Below the pieces are notes generated by a model, which saw nothing but the letters and a program-made list of their open reading frames with translations, had not been told where the DNA came from and did no database searches. This document shows positions 5,989 through 12,599 of a DNA stretch of 41,542 bases, one piece after another (positions within the stretch are counted from its first letter, which is position 1; every line of letters starts with the position of its first letter). Origin of the DNA: a virus; IMG/VR virus record IMGVR_UViG_3300021960_000174, positions 1 to 41,542 of that record. The stretch is one strand, 5' to 3'. Position numbers and translations under genes: made by a program.

Positions 5989-6456
5989 TCAGGAAACCAC
6001 TGAGTCGAGAGCCGTGGTCATTGTTTCTCCAACCATGTTTAATATACTACGTCTATACATTAAAATATTCCTACGTATTTTATTACGCAACTTGTCATTT
6101 CTTTCTTGCATCATGGTTTTATATTTAACATCATATTTTTTCCATGCGACGTGTTTCGTGTTAAAACGCACAATTTTATTTTTACAAGCTTCTTTGTAAC
6201 TAAAGCGTATAATTTCTTTATCGACTTCAGCCCAGTCACATACTTGATGAAAAGCGTAATTATCTGACAAGATCCAATTATGAGCATTCATTTTAATTAG
6301 GCTAGACTTACGGTCAGTTTGATAGATGAGTGTTTCATCAAAGGCGTTAATGATCACGGCTCTCCAAAGCTTCTGTTCAGGGGTAGGGTTGTTATATAAG
6401 ATCTCTCTTGAGAAATTAATACCCATTATTTTCAGAAGATACGGAGAAGCTACCAT
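5989..6456 (-). CDS. Conserved phage protein, unknown
   Basis: 155 residues. NPTPEQKLWRAVIINAFDE at residues 23-41 followed by NAHNWILSDNYAFHQVCDWA resembles a pattern seen in many uncharacterised phage proteins (LW-A-V-I...A-x-W-x-x-S...VC-x-x-A). The second half is basic and helical (RNDKLRNKIRRN). Function unknown; DNA binding is possible. Its ATG overlaps the previous stop (TAATG). Confidence 0.75.
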   Translation of the reverse strand: MVASPYLLKIMGINFSREILYNNPTPEQKLWRAVIINAFDETLIYQTDRKSSLIKMNAHNWILSDNYAFHQVCDWAEVDKEIIRFSYKEACKNKIVRFNTKHVAWKKYDVKYKTMMQERNDKLRNKIRRNILMYRRSILNMVGETMTTALDSVVS

Positions 6457-6680
6457 TAATGTGCATATTTATCTATCAGACCTGAAATGAGTATTTTGTA
6501 ATTTTTAATAATTTTTTTTATTTCTTTATTTGGTTTATGTTCTTCAAAAACTGCTACATCAGAGTAGAGTTTATCAATGAAATCAACACGTTCCATATGT
6601 TCTAACGAACTTAAATCTATTACAAAACTATCTTCATAGTCCTTGTTAAGATTAAGCATATCGGATAAATTAATTTTCAT
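6456..6680 (-). CDS. Small protein, unknown
   Basis: 74 residues, MKINLSDMLNLNKDYED..., acidic N-terminal half, basic middle (KPNKEIKKIIKNYK). Start overlaps the upstream stop as ATGA. No family recognised. Confidence 0.7.
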   Translation of the reverse strand: MKINLSDMLNLNKDYEDSFVIDLSSLEHMERVDFIDKLYSDVAVFEEHKPNKEIKKIIKNYKILISGLIDKYAH

Positions 6681-6943
6681 ACCTTATAGCCTCCTTCTAT
6701 TACAGTAAATTTACGTAAACCACGTCTTACGATCTTTTTCTTTATCTTAGGTTGTTTTTTTTCTAAGATAAATTGACCGACCTCTATTGTAACATCTTGG
6801 GATGCTTTTGTAACATGCGACAGCATCTTTTTTTGTTGATCAGGGTTCATGCAATTTTCTAAAATTAAAGTACTAATATAGATATAATCATCAAATTGTA
6901 ATTTTTTAGCTAAAAAATCAAATATCTCTGCATAATCTTTCAT
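6677..6943 (-). CDS. Small protein, unknown
   Basis: 88 residues, acidic helical N-terminus and a strongly basic C-terminal patch (KKQPKIKKKIVRRGLRK). GAGG ribosome site; ATGA overlap with the HNH gene. Possibly nucleic-acid binding by charge. Confidence 0.7.
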   Translation of the reverse strand: MKDYAEIFDFLAKKLQFDDYIYISTLILENCMNPDQQKKMLSHVTKASQDVTIEVGQFILEKKQPKIKKKIVRRGLRKFTVIEGGYKV

Positions 6944-7311
6944 AATTCCTCTTTTATTTTCTTTTGTTTTTGATACGTGATATTTTTGCTCTTGTACGTT
7001 GGTAGCTGACTTTCACAGTTTGGGCAAACAAATCGTAGATTTTTAAGCCTGTTATCATTATTAATACCATTAATATGATCTAATACAAGTATTAATTTTT
7101 CACCCTTCCATGTTGGTAGAGTTTTACACACAGAGCAAATATAAGATATTAGCTTATATTCTATTATTCTTTGCTTTAAACGATGCCTAGCGTACGTAGA
7201 ATCTTTTATAAATACATCTTCGTTTTTATATTTTTTAAATCGTTGTTCTCTAAATTTTAAAGATTTAGTGGTGCCTTTATCTTTACGAGGTTTTTTCTTG
7301 GGAGTCAGCAA
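6940..7311 (-). CDS. HNH endonuclease
   Basis: 123 residues. C59-x2-C62 and C96-x2-C99 form the structural zinc site, framing LDHINGINNDNRLKNLRF (His79 and the N-x-x-N-L motif), the HNH core of free-standing phage HNH nucleases. The usual C-terminal His/Asn after the second Cys pair is Glu here (CPNCES), so activity is uncertain. The N-terminus is very basic. It starts with TTG at 7311, with AGGAG six bases ahead, and overlaps the DnaJ-like gene by 29 nt. Confidence 0.8.
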   Translation of the reverse strand: MLTPKKKPRKDKGTTKSLKFREQRFKKYKNEDVFIKDSTYARHRLKQRIIEYKLISYICSVCKTLPTWKGEKLILVLDHINGINNDNRLKNLRFVCPNCESQLPTYKSKNITYQKQKKIKEEL

Positions 7312-7504
7312 CCTTTACTCCTGAATGACCTGACCCACCACAATCTTCACAAGTTTTAGTGCGTAGGTGTATTTTTGATAAACGATCTGTAACGACATAA
7401 CCATTTCCTCTACACGTAGCACATACTATATATTGCTTCTTTTTTTTACGTCTGTCTAGAACCTTTTGTACACTTGATTTCCAAGCATCGTCGAATTGCC
7501 CCAT
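7283..7504 (-). CDS. DnaJ-type CxxCxGxG zinc-finger protein
   Basis: 73 residues with two zinc-finger half-sites, CATCRGNG at 28-35 and CEDCGGSG at 52-59, as in the cysteine-rich domain of DnaJ but without a J domain. Such single-domain proteins are common in phages; function unknown. Its ATG overlaps the upstream gene's stop (TGATG). Confidence 0.75.
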   Translation of the reverse strand: MGQFDDAWKSSVQKVLDRRKKKKQYIVCATCRGNGYVVTDRLSKIHLRTKTCEDCGGSGHSGVKVADSQEKTS

Positions 7505-7626
7505 CAGTCTTTACACTGACAAAGCTTTCCGAACAAACGTTTTTTTACCCATTTATATTTTTCTCCAAAGTATTTAGATACTTTTTTGTAGGGTCTAACA
7601 ACTTTTTTCTTTAAAAAATTTTTCAT
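7504..7626 (-). CDS. 40-residue basic peptide with KRLFGKL motif
   Basis: MKNFLKKKVVRPYKKVSKYF, then GEKYKWVKKRLFGKLCQCKD: highly basic, aromatic, ending C-x-C. AGGAG lies before the ATG, and its stop overlaps the next start. The KKRLFGKL motif recurs in a 25-residue peptide at 32509-32586. No known function; could bind nucleic acid or membrane. Confidence 0.65.
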   Translation of the reverse strand: MKNFLKKKVVRPYKKVSKYFGEKYKWVKKRLFGKLCQCKD

Positions 7627-7628
7627 TA

Positions 7629-7832
7629 TTACTCCTTGCTAGTACTATTTAATAACTTTTTTCTGTATTTGTCTACAGTGGTGTTATCCCTTTTTGCTTG
7701 GAATTCTAAATAATCATTTACTAATTTACCAATCATTGCTGCTGGTGCTCTGAACTTTTTCTCACACAAAGCCCTTAAAACATCATAATCCTCAACTCTT
7801 ACTGCTACACTTTTCCATCTTGTTGTATCCAT
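7629..7832 (-). CDS. Ribbon-helix-helix-like regulator
   Basis: 67 residues. WKSVAVRVEDYDVLRALCEK (residues 6-25) reads as a beta strand then helix; FRAPAAMIGKLVNDYLEF (27-44) as the second helix, the layout of Arc/MetJ/CopG-type DNA-binding proteins. The tail is basic. AAGGA ribosome site. It sits divergent to a small rightward gene, with operator-like inverted repeats between, which supports a regulatory role. The family call is from pattern, not search. Confidence 0.6.
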   Translation of the reverse strand: MDTTRWKSVAVRVEDYDVLRALCEKKFRAPAAMIGKLVNDYLEFQAKRDNTTVDKYRKKLLNSTSKE

Positions 7833-7850
7833 TGTCTTCCTTTCTATATA

Positions 7851-7869
7851 TAGTTACATAAGATAACTA
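7851..7869. promoter_or_regulatory. Operator-like inverted repeat near RHH start
   Basis: TAGTTA (7851-7856) and TAACTA (7864-7869) form a perfect 6-bp inverted repeat with a 7-base gap, immediately upstream of the RHH gene. A weak leftward promoter, TTGACT and TATCTT spaced 16 bp, lies at about 7870-7897, so a bound protein would sit at the start of that transcript. Confidence 0.5.
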
Positions 7870-7902
7870 AGATACTATATATATGGGATAAGTCAAGAGA
7901 TG

Positions 7903-7940
7903 TTGACATATAATAACAGCTAATGTTATTGTATAAATAT
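7903..7940 (+). promoter_or_regulatory. Rightward promoter with overlapping 7-bp inverted repeat
   Basis: A perfect TTGACA at 7903-7908 is followed by AATAACA (7912-7918), GCTAA, TGTTATT (7924-7930), a perfect inverted repeat. The -10 is ambiguous: TATTGT at 18 bp spacing or TATAAA (7932-7937) too far away. An operator covering the spacer would allow tight repression. Confidence 0.55.
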
Positions 7941-7951
7941 AAGGAGTAACA

Positions 7952-8131
7952 ATGAAACTTTTAAATGAAAAGATTGCATTAGAACATCTTTGGACTCAAT
8001 TGTACATAAAACATGGTGTTTACACACCTGCTATGGTTCCTTTAACAAATAAAATTAAGGAACTAACAAAGCAATTAATTGTACAAGACCAAAATAATAT
8101 GCATAAAAGATTTCACAACCAAGCTAAGTAG
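7952..8131 (+). CDS. Isolated rightward small protein, unknown
   Basis: 59 residues, MKLLNEKIALEHLWTQLYIK, then a helical basic tail ending HNQAK. AAGGAG lies five bases before the ATG and a TTGACA promoter further upstream. It is the only rightward gene among leftward ones between 4992 and 15460; its last 8 bases overlap the end of the polymerase gene. Divergence from the RHH gene suggests a regulated pair. Function unknown. Confidence 0.7.
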   Translation: MKLLNEKIALEHLWTQLYIKHGVYTPAMVPLTNKIKELTKQLIVQDQNNMHKRFHNQAK

Positions 8132-9995
8132 CTTGACCAAAGTCGTTGCCTAGAGCAACATCTATTACACTTGGAACATTCAATTCCACGCAAGACTCCA
8201 TCTCTCTCTTTATTTTCTCTACGTCCTCATTATTGGCAACGTTAAAACATAATTCATCATGTATTTGCACAATAGGTAAGTAACCTTTTTTAAAACAATT
8301 AACAATTGCTTTTTTAGTTTGATCGGCCGCTGATCCTTGGATCAATCGGTTTAATGCTTTGTATGTAAAACATCTTTTAATATTGTTACGTCCATATTTA
8401 GCAACGGCATTCTCAAAAGTTTCTGGACTATGTAAACCAAAATCTCTTGGCTCCCACATATTAAAACGACATTTACGTCCAAGCTTTGTTCGTATCACTC
8501 CCTGATCATTTGCTTTTTTCATACAACGATCCGACAATAATTTTACAAAAGGTACTTTACGATTATACTTAGCGATTAAACTATTAGCTTCTTCATATTC
8601 CAGGCCGAGCATCGTGGCTAGTTTTTTCTTACCCATACCATACATCAATCCTAGTCCAATAGTCTTTGCTTCTTTACGACCGATACCACAAATATCGGCT
8701 ACAGTTTGATGAAAGTCTGCATCTGCATTTGCATATGCTTGTACTAATTCTGAAGATCCTTGATACCCTTCACCAATACTACTAGCATAATGAACCACGA
8801 GCCGTGGTTCTTGCTGACTATAATCAAAACTTCCCCACTTGCAACCTTCTTCAGGTAAAAATAAACCACGTATCATTGGGCCGAACTCTTTGTTTCTGGC
8901 AGGCAATTGTTGGAGATTAGGATTCGACATTGATAACCTACCAGAAACGGTTCCACCAGAGTCGTTTCGGAGTTGTTGTATTTCAGCATGTATCCGACCC
9001 TTGTGTTCGTATTTCATTATACTAGATAAAAATGTATTATGAAATTTATTTATTTCTCTAGCTTCTACAATCAGTTTACTAATAGGTGCTTGAGAGTTAC
9101 TTAACCATTGTTGCGTGAAGCTTGGTTCACCAGTCTTTTCTGTTTTAGGGTACTCAATGTTTAATTTATCATAAGCCCAACTAATTTGTCTGGCGGCCCA
9201 AATGTCAATATCCTTACCGATAAGTTTTTTTATATCCTGTAATGTTTTCTTTTCTCTTACCTCAAATGTAGTTTTTAATTTTTCTGCTTTATCTCTATCA
9301 ACACGTACACCCTTTTGTCGCATCTTAATTAAGATAGGAAGCAGATCTCTCTCCAACTCCCAAATAGTTGTTAAGCTTTGCTTTTCCATTTCATGTTTAA
9401 AACGTTGCCATAAAAGATACGTGAGCCGTGCATCTTGTTCCGCATAATGTCCAACATGTTCAGCAGGCAACTTCCACATCTCAGCCTTTGGATCTACACC
9501 ATGAGCTTTTGCAGCTTCGTTCAAATCACCCTCTGCTTTTATCTCTCCTAAATATTCTCTTGCTAGTGCGTTTAATTTATACGTGTATCTGTTTTCATCA
9601 ATCAATGCTCCTGCGATCATGGTATCGACAATTTCCCCACGAACGTCGATACCATAAGCGTTCAACCATCCCACATCATATTGTGCGTTATGGAATATCT
9701 TACGACAAGGTAACTTACAAACATCATGCATGTATTTTAATACTTGTTCCTTGATTAAATTACCACCACCAAAATGTTCTATGGGGTAGTAACCTTCCCA
9801 ACCTTCTGTCGCAATTGCAAAGCCAACTATTTTACCTTTACCTGTTGCCCAACCTGCTCCTAAACCTCCATTGATCCCATCGTCTTTAGTTTCTAAATCT
9901 ATAGCGATCTCTTTTGCTCCTGATAAATCTTTGTATTCAGGTGGAGCAGTCCACAAATTCTTCTTATAGTTTAATATTAGCTGTAATGATGTCAT
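8124..9995 (-). CDS. polA: Family A DNA polymerase with 3'-5' exonuclease domain
   Basis: 623 residues from the ATG at 9995, which overlaps an upstream stop as ATGA and has a G-run five bases ahead; a TTG at 10013 is less likely. The exonuclease domain shows D33-x-E35, FHNAQYD (N103, D107) and YAEQD (Y184, D188), so proofreading looks intact. The polymerase domain has motif A DYSQQEPR (391-398), motif B RKEAKTIGLGLMYG with K444 and Y452, and motif C HDE (579-581). The position equivalent to E. coli Phe762 is Leu448, a variant known from marine phage polymerases and linked in the literature with slower replication. It replicates the phage genome with the neighbouring primase and helicases. Confidence 0.95.
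   Translation of the reverse strand: MTSLQLILNYKKNLWTAPPEYKDLSGAKEIAIDLETKDDGINGGLGAGWATGKGKIVGFAIATEGWEGYYPIEHFGGGNLIKEQVLKYMHDVCKLPCRKIFHNAQYDVGWLNAYGIDVRGEIVDTMIAGALIDENRYTYKLNALAREYLGEIKAEGDLNEAAKAHGVDPKAEMWKLPAEHVGHYAEQDARLTYLLWQRFKHEMEKQSLTTIWELERDLLPILIKMRQKGVRVDRDKAEKLKTTFEVREKKTLQDIKKLIGKDIDIWAARQISWAYDKLNIEYPKTEKTGEPSFTQQWLSNSQAPISKLIVEAREINKFHNTFLSSIMKYEHKGRIHAEIQQLRNDSGGTVSGRLSMSNPNLQQLPARNKEFGPMIRGLFLPEEGCKWGSFDYSQQEPRLVVHYASSIGEGYQGSSELVQAYANADADFHQTVADICGIGRKEAKTIGLGLMYGMGKKKLATMLGLEYEEANSLIAKYNRKVPFVKLLSDRCMKKANDQGVIRTKLGRKCRFNMWEPRDFGLHSPETFENAVAKYGRNNIKRCFTYKALNRLIQGSAADQTKKAIVNCFKKGYLPIVQIHDELCFNVANNEDVEKIKREMESCVELNVPSVIDVALGNDFGQAT
8792..8810. repeat. Perfect 8-bp hairpin inside polA
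   Basis: GAACCACG (8792-8799) pairs exactly with CGTGGTTC (8803-8810) around a three-base AGC loop. It contains one of four GAGCCGTG copies. It lies within the coding sequence of the polymerase palm. Confidence 0.7.
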
Positions 9996-10099
9996 GAAAC
10001 CCCCAGAAAACAAGGGTTTTTACCCCTAAATCCATTTAAATGGCCGTAGAAGGCCTGTAAACAATCTTTGCTTATGATTCTACCTTGAAAACTATTCAT
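9992..10099 (-). CDS. 35-residue linking peptide between DUF3310 gene and polA
   Basis: MNSFQGRIISKDCLQAFYGH, then LNGFRGKNPCFLGVS. Its ATG overlaps the DUF3310 stop by 8 nt and its TGA overlaps the polA ATG by 4 nt, so it fills the gap exactly. The start has only a poor ribosome site. The DNA carries a 12-bp palindrome (10032-10043) and a GGCC inverted repeat, so the region may instead be a leader with regulatory structure. Confidence 0.4.
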   Translation of the reverse strand: MNSFQGRIISKDCLQAFYGHLNGFRGKNPCFLGVS

Positions 10100-10427
10100 A
10101 ATCACGTTCTAATATCATTTCGCAATAGTGTATGGCTTTTCTTATGTCTTCAGCTTTACCTTTCTTAGAATGACGGCATATATATTTTAAAACATTACCT
10201 TCAGCAAACATTATTTTATTTTCATTTATAAATTGAGAAGGTTGTATCTTAAAATCTTTGTAATGGTTTCCTCCTTTCTGCCATAAGGTATCAACATCTT
10301 CGACATGCTCATACACTTTATTTACTAAAACAGAAAACTCTTCTACAAGTTTTTTAGGCACCTGGTCATTTTCTTCAAAAAACTTTAATAAGCTATGACA
10401 GATAGACGTATCTTTTTTATTTTTCAC
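10092..10427 (-). CDS. DUF3310 protein
   Basis: 111 residues starting with GTG at 10427. HYKDFKIQPSQFI at 53-65 and GNVLKYICRHSKKGKAEDIR near 77-96 match the DUF3310 (SaV-like) pattern: HY-x(n)-I-x-P-x-x-F/Y-I, N-x-x-KY-x-x-R-x-x-x-KG-x-x-D-x-x-K-A. Family members sit beside phage nucleotide and replication genes; a nucleotide-kinase-linked role has been suggested but is not established. It precedes polA in the same operon. Confidence 0.85.
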   Translation of the reverse strand: MKNKKDTSICHSLLKFFEENDQVPKKLVEEFSVLVNKVYEHVEDVDTLWQKGGNHYKDFKIQPSQFINENKIMFAEGNVLKYICRHSKKGKAEDIRKAIHYCEMILERDYE

Positions 10428-10560
10428 GTTTTTCTTTTACCTCTTTTTTAGTTACGAAGTAATTGTTTTCTTCTATAGTCATTAAAGTAAATCCCTTTGA
10501 CAATAAATTCCATAGCTTACCTTCTACTTCATGTTTGGTGGGTCTTGTTTTAAACTCCAT
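10417..10560 (-). CDS. 47-residue basic protein, unknown
   Basis: MEFKTRPTKHEVEGKLWNLL, then a Lys/Glu-rich end. It overlaps the DUF3310 gene by 11 nt. AGG lies directly before the ATG, a weak site. No family recognised. Confidence 0.5.
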   Translation of the reverse strand: MEFKTRPTKHEVEGKLWNLLSKGFTLMTIEENNYFVTKKEVKEKREK

Positions 10561-10584
10561 CCTATAATTTATAACATATTTCAA

Positions 10585-10653
10585 TTATAAAACACCTGAA
10601 TTTTGTAAACCTATGACTGTATAAACCAAGGTATATAATAATAAAAATCCCAT
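10585..10653 (-). CDS. 22-residue membrane peptide
   Basis: MGFLLLYTLVYTVIGLQNSG then VL: one hydrophobic span. A strong AGGAGGGG lies upstream, and the ATG overlaps the stop of the HTH peptide (TAATG). A real peptide is plausible; no function known. Confidence 0.45.
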   Translation of the reverse strand: MGFLLLYTLVYTVIGLQNSGVL

Positions 10654-10826
10654 TATTCCCCTCCTAAAGGTATATTATAAACTTCTCTTATTTTTTTTAA
10701 TAATTTTAAACTAGGGCCATATCTTTCAGCAATCAAATTTATTATGTGTGTAGAGGACACATCTAAATCAGAAGCCATTTGATGCACATCTATATTTTTA
10801 TCTTTCATTATTTTCTTTAACATCAT
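10653..10826 (-). CDS. Small helix-turn-helix (Cro/C1-like) protein
   Basis: 57 residues, MMLKKIMKDKNIDVHQMASD, then LDVSSTHIINLIAERYGPSL and a third helix. The pattern K-x-I-D-V-x-x-x-A-x-x-L-x-V-S-x-x-x-I-x-x-L fits a compact XRE-type helix-turn-helix. Its start overlaps the zinc-ribbon stop by 4 nt. Probably a DNA-binding regulator of the replication unit or of host genes (inference). Confidence 0.65.
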   Translation of the reverse strand: MMLKKIMKDKNIDVHQMASDLDVSSTHIINLIAERYGPSLKLLKKIREVYNIPLGGE

Positions 10827-10978
10827 TTTTCATCACCCTTATCAAACGTATGGTAAACAAGCACAAAAGTTTCACATTCAGGGCAACTTAAATTAGTTAC
10901 CATATCATGTTCTTCATCCTCTTCTGCGTCATGATCTCCACCCCATATTAATTCTGTTCCGCAATGCCAACACTTCAT
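10823..10978 (-). CDS. Zinc-ribbon protein KCWHCG/CPEC
   Basis: 51 residues. C3-x2-C6 and C32-x2-C35 form a zinc ribbon around an acidic loop (GGDHDAEEDEEHD). The pattern MKC-x-H-C-x-x-ELIWGGDH is one I associate with conserved short proteins of marine phages and cyanophages. GGAGG lies right before the ATG, overlapping the helicase stop region. Function unknown. Confidence 0.75.
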   Translation of the reverse strand: MKCWHCGTELIWGGDHDAEEDEEHDMVTNLSCPECETFVLVYHTFDKGDEK

Positions 10979-10979
10979 G

Positions 10980-12599
10980 TTATCCTCCTTCTTGTATATA
11001 AGTTAAATAGTCTTGTCCGATTGGATAGTTATACCTAAAGTCTGTTGATAAAATATGTAAGGAATCTTTTGCTCTAGTTACTCCAGTATAATACACTCTT
11101 CTTTCATCAGATCTTTCTGCAACATTCTTATGTGAAAAAGAAGCAGGCCAGTTTGCTTTTGAGTAAATACAAACGTGATTTGCTTCTCCTCCTTTTACAC
11201 TATGTATCGTGTCTATAATTATTTTAGGTTTATTGTTTAAACTTTTTTGACCATACTTTTTCAACAACTCAATAAAATATAACATTTGTTTATGTTGAAA
11301 GTTTCTTTTTAAAATTTCCCACCAAGGTTTTTTCTTGTCCTCTGCTAACATGTCTAAACCTGCCCACTCTAGTAGATCTTTAAAAGTAAAGGATTGTGAT
11401 ACAGGAATATCATTCCAAAATTTAGATGTACGAAAATCAAAATGTTTTAACTCTCTTATATATTTATACATATTCTCTGCTTGTTCTTTACTTATACTAT
11501 TATCTTTTGATACAGAAGTCCATGATTTAATGGCTTCCCACTGTCTAGAGTCAAATGATTTATTGCCTTGGTTGTCTGAAAAATACAAACCTTTACTCTT
11601 AGCAGACATCTTTAATTCATTTACAGTTGAGTGTACTCGTCCTAAAATATACCAACTTCCAGATAACTCATGAAAAGGTATTTCATAAAAATTAAGATAT
11701 CTTTTTATGTAACCAAATCCATCACCATGTTCATATTTTTTATCAACACTATCTAAAATACCTCTTCTTATTATAGAAGAAAAGTGATGGATGTTTTTAC
11801 CAAACCTTCTTGTCTTTCTTAATACTACCTTACGACCAGGAAAGTATGTAGTAAAAAATTTAGGGTCAGCACCGTTCCATCTGTAAATACCTTGGTCATC
11901 ATCTCCTGCTAAATAAATACGTTTTGTACTATCAGCCATTTTGTATATAACAGACCATTGCAATGGTGTAAAATCTTGAGCTTCATCTAATATTAATACT
12001 TCTAATTTAGGAAAGTCTACTTCATCAATAGCCCTTTCAATCATATCTGTAAAATCTATAAAGCTATCTTTTTTATAATGCTCATAAGCATTTATTTTTC
12101 TTGCAAATATATCTAGGTTATCTTTTTTGTAAGACTCTTTTTTATATACAAGCATTGGGTCAGCTAACATGTTTCTTGCTTTATCGTAAATACCAAGCGA
12201 CCAGTCTTTATACATAAAACCATCATCAGATAATCTCTTATCCGATGTTTTTATTATTTTAGTTTGCAAAGCATAATCTAGCATACAGTTTTTAGGATCA
12301 AATACTTCCTCTTCAAAGTAACGTCTACAATACTTATGTAGTGTTTTAAACCTTTGAAAGTCATCTAGTGTGTATTTAGTAAAGTGTGCTAAGGCTCTAT
12401 CCACGGCAGTATTTACTGCTTTGTTTGTGAAGGATATAAAAGCAATGTCTTTAGGATGCACTCCTTTTTGTAAATACTTCTTTAGTATACGTTCAATTAA
12501 CGTATATGTTTTACCTGTTCCTGGTGGACCAAATATCTTTACAGTCTTTTTATATATTTGTTTCTGTTTCTGGTTTTTTAAATTTTTCATGAAAGTCAT
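10980..12599 (-). CDS. UvrD/Rep-like superfamily 1 DNA helicase
   Basis: 539 residues. Walker A GPPGTGKT at 24-31, motif Ia around SFTNKAV (56-62), Walker B DEAQD (205-209), motif III GDDDQGIYRW (232-241), motif IV-like KTRRFGKNI, motif V HSVKGGEANHV and motif VI YYTGVTRAKD near the end are all present, so an active ATP-driven 3'-5' helicase is expected. It overlaps the primase gene by 50 nt, suggesting coupled synthesis of helicase and primase. Start could also be the ATG at 12590. Confidence 0.93.
   Translation of the reverse strand: MTFMKNLKNQKQKQIYKKTVKIFGPPGTGKTYTLIERILKKYLQKGVHPKDIAFISFTNKAVNTAVDRALAHFTKYTLDDFQRFKTLHKYCRRYFEEEVFDPKNCMLDYALQTKIIKTSDKRLSDDGFMYKDWSLGIYDKARNMLADPMLVYKKESYKKDNLDIFARKINAYEHYKKDSFIDFTDMIERAIDEVDFPKLEVLILDEAQDFTPLQWSVIYKMADSTKRIYLAGDDDQGIYRWNGADPKFFTTYFPGRKVVLRKTRRFGKNIHHFSSIIRRGILDSVDKKYEHGDGFGYIKRYLNFYEIPFHELSGSWYILGRVHSTVNELKMSAKSKGLYFSDNQGNKSFDSRQWEAIKSWTSVSKDNSISKEQAENMYKYIRELKHFDFRTSKFWNDIPVSQSFTFKDLLEWAGLDMLAEDKKKPWWEILKRNFQHKQMLYFIELLKKYGQKSLNNKPKIIIDTIHSVKGGEANHVCIYSKANWPASFSHKNVAERSDERRVYYTGVTRAKDSLHILSTDFRYNYPIGQDYLTYIQEGG

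Noticed and set aside
5969-6199. Rightward hydrophobic 76-residue frame
   Set aside because: Antisense to a conserved leftward phage gene and without a ribosome site.
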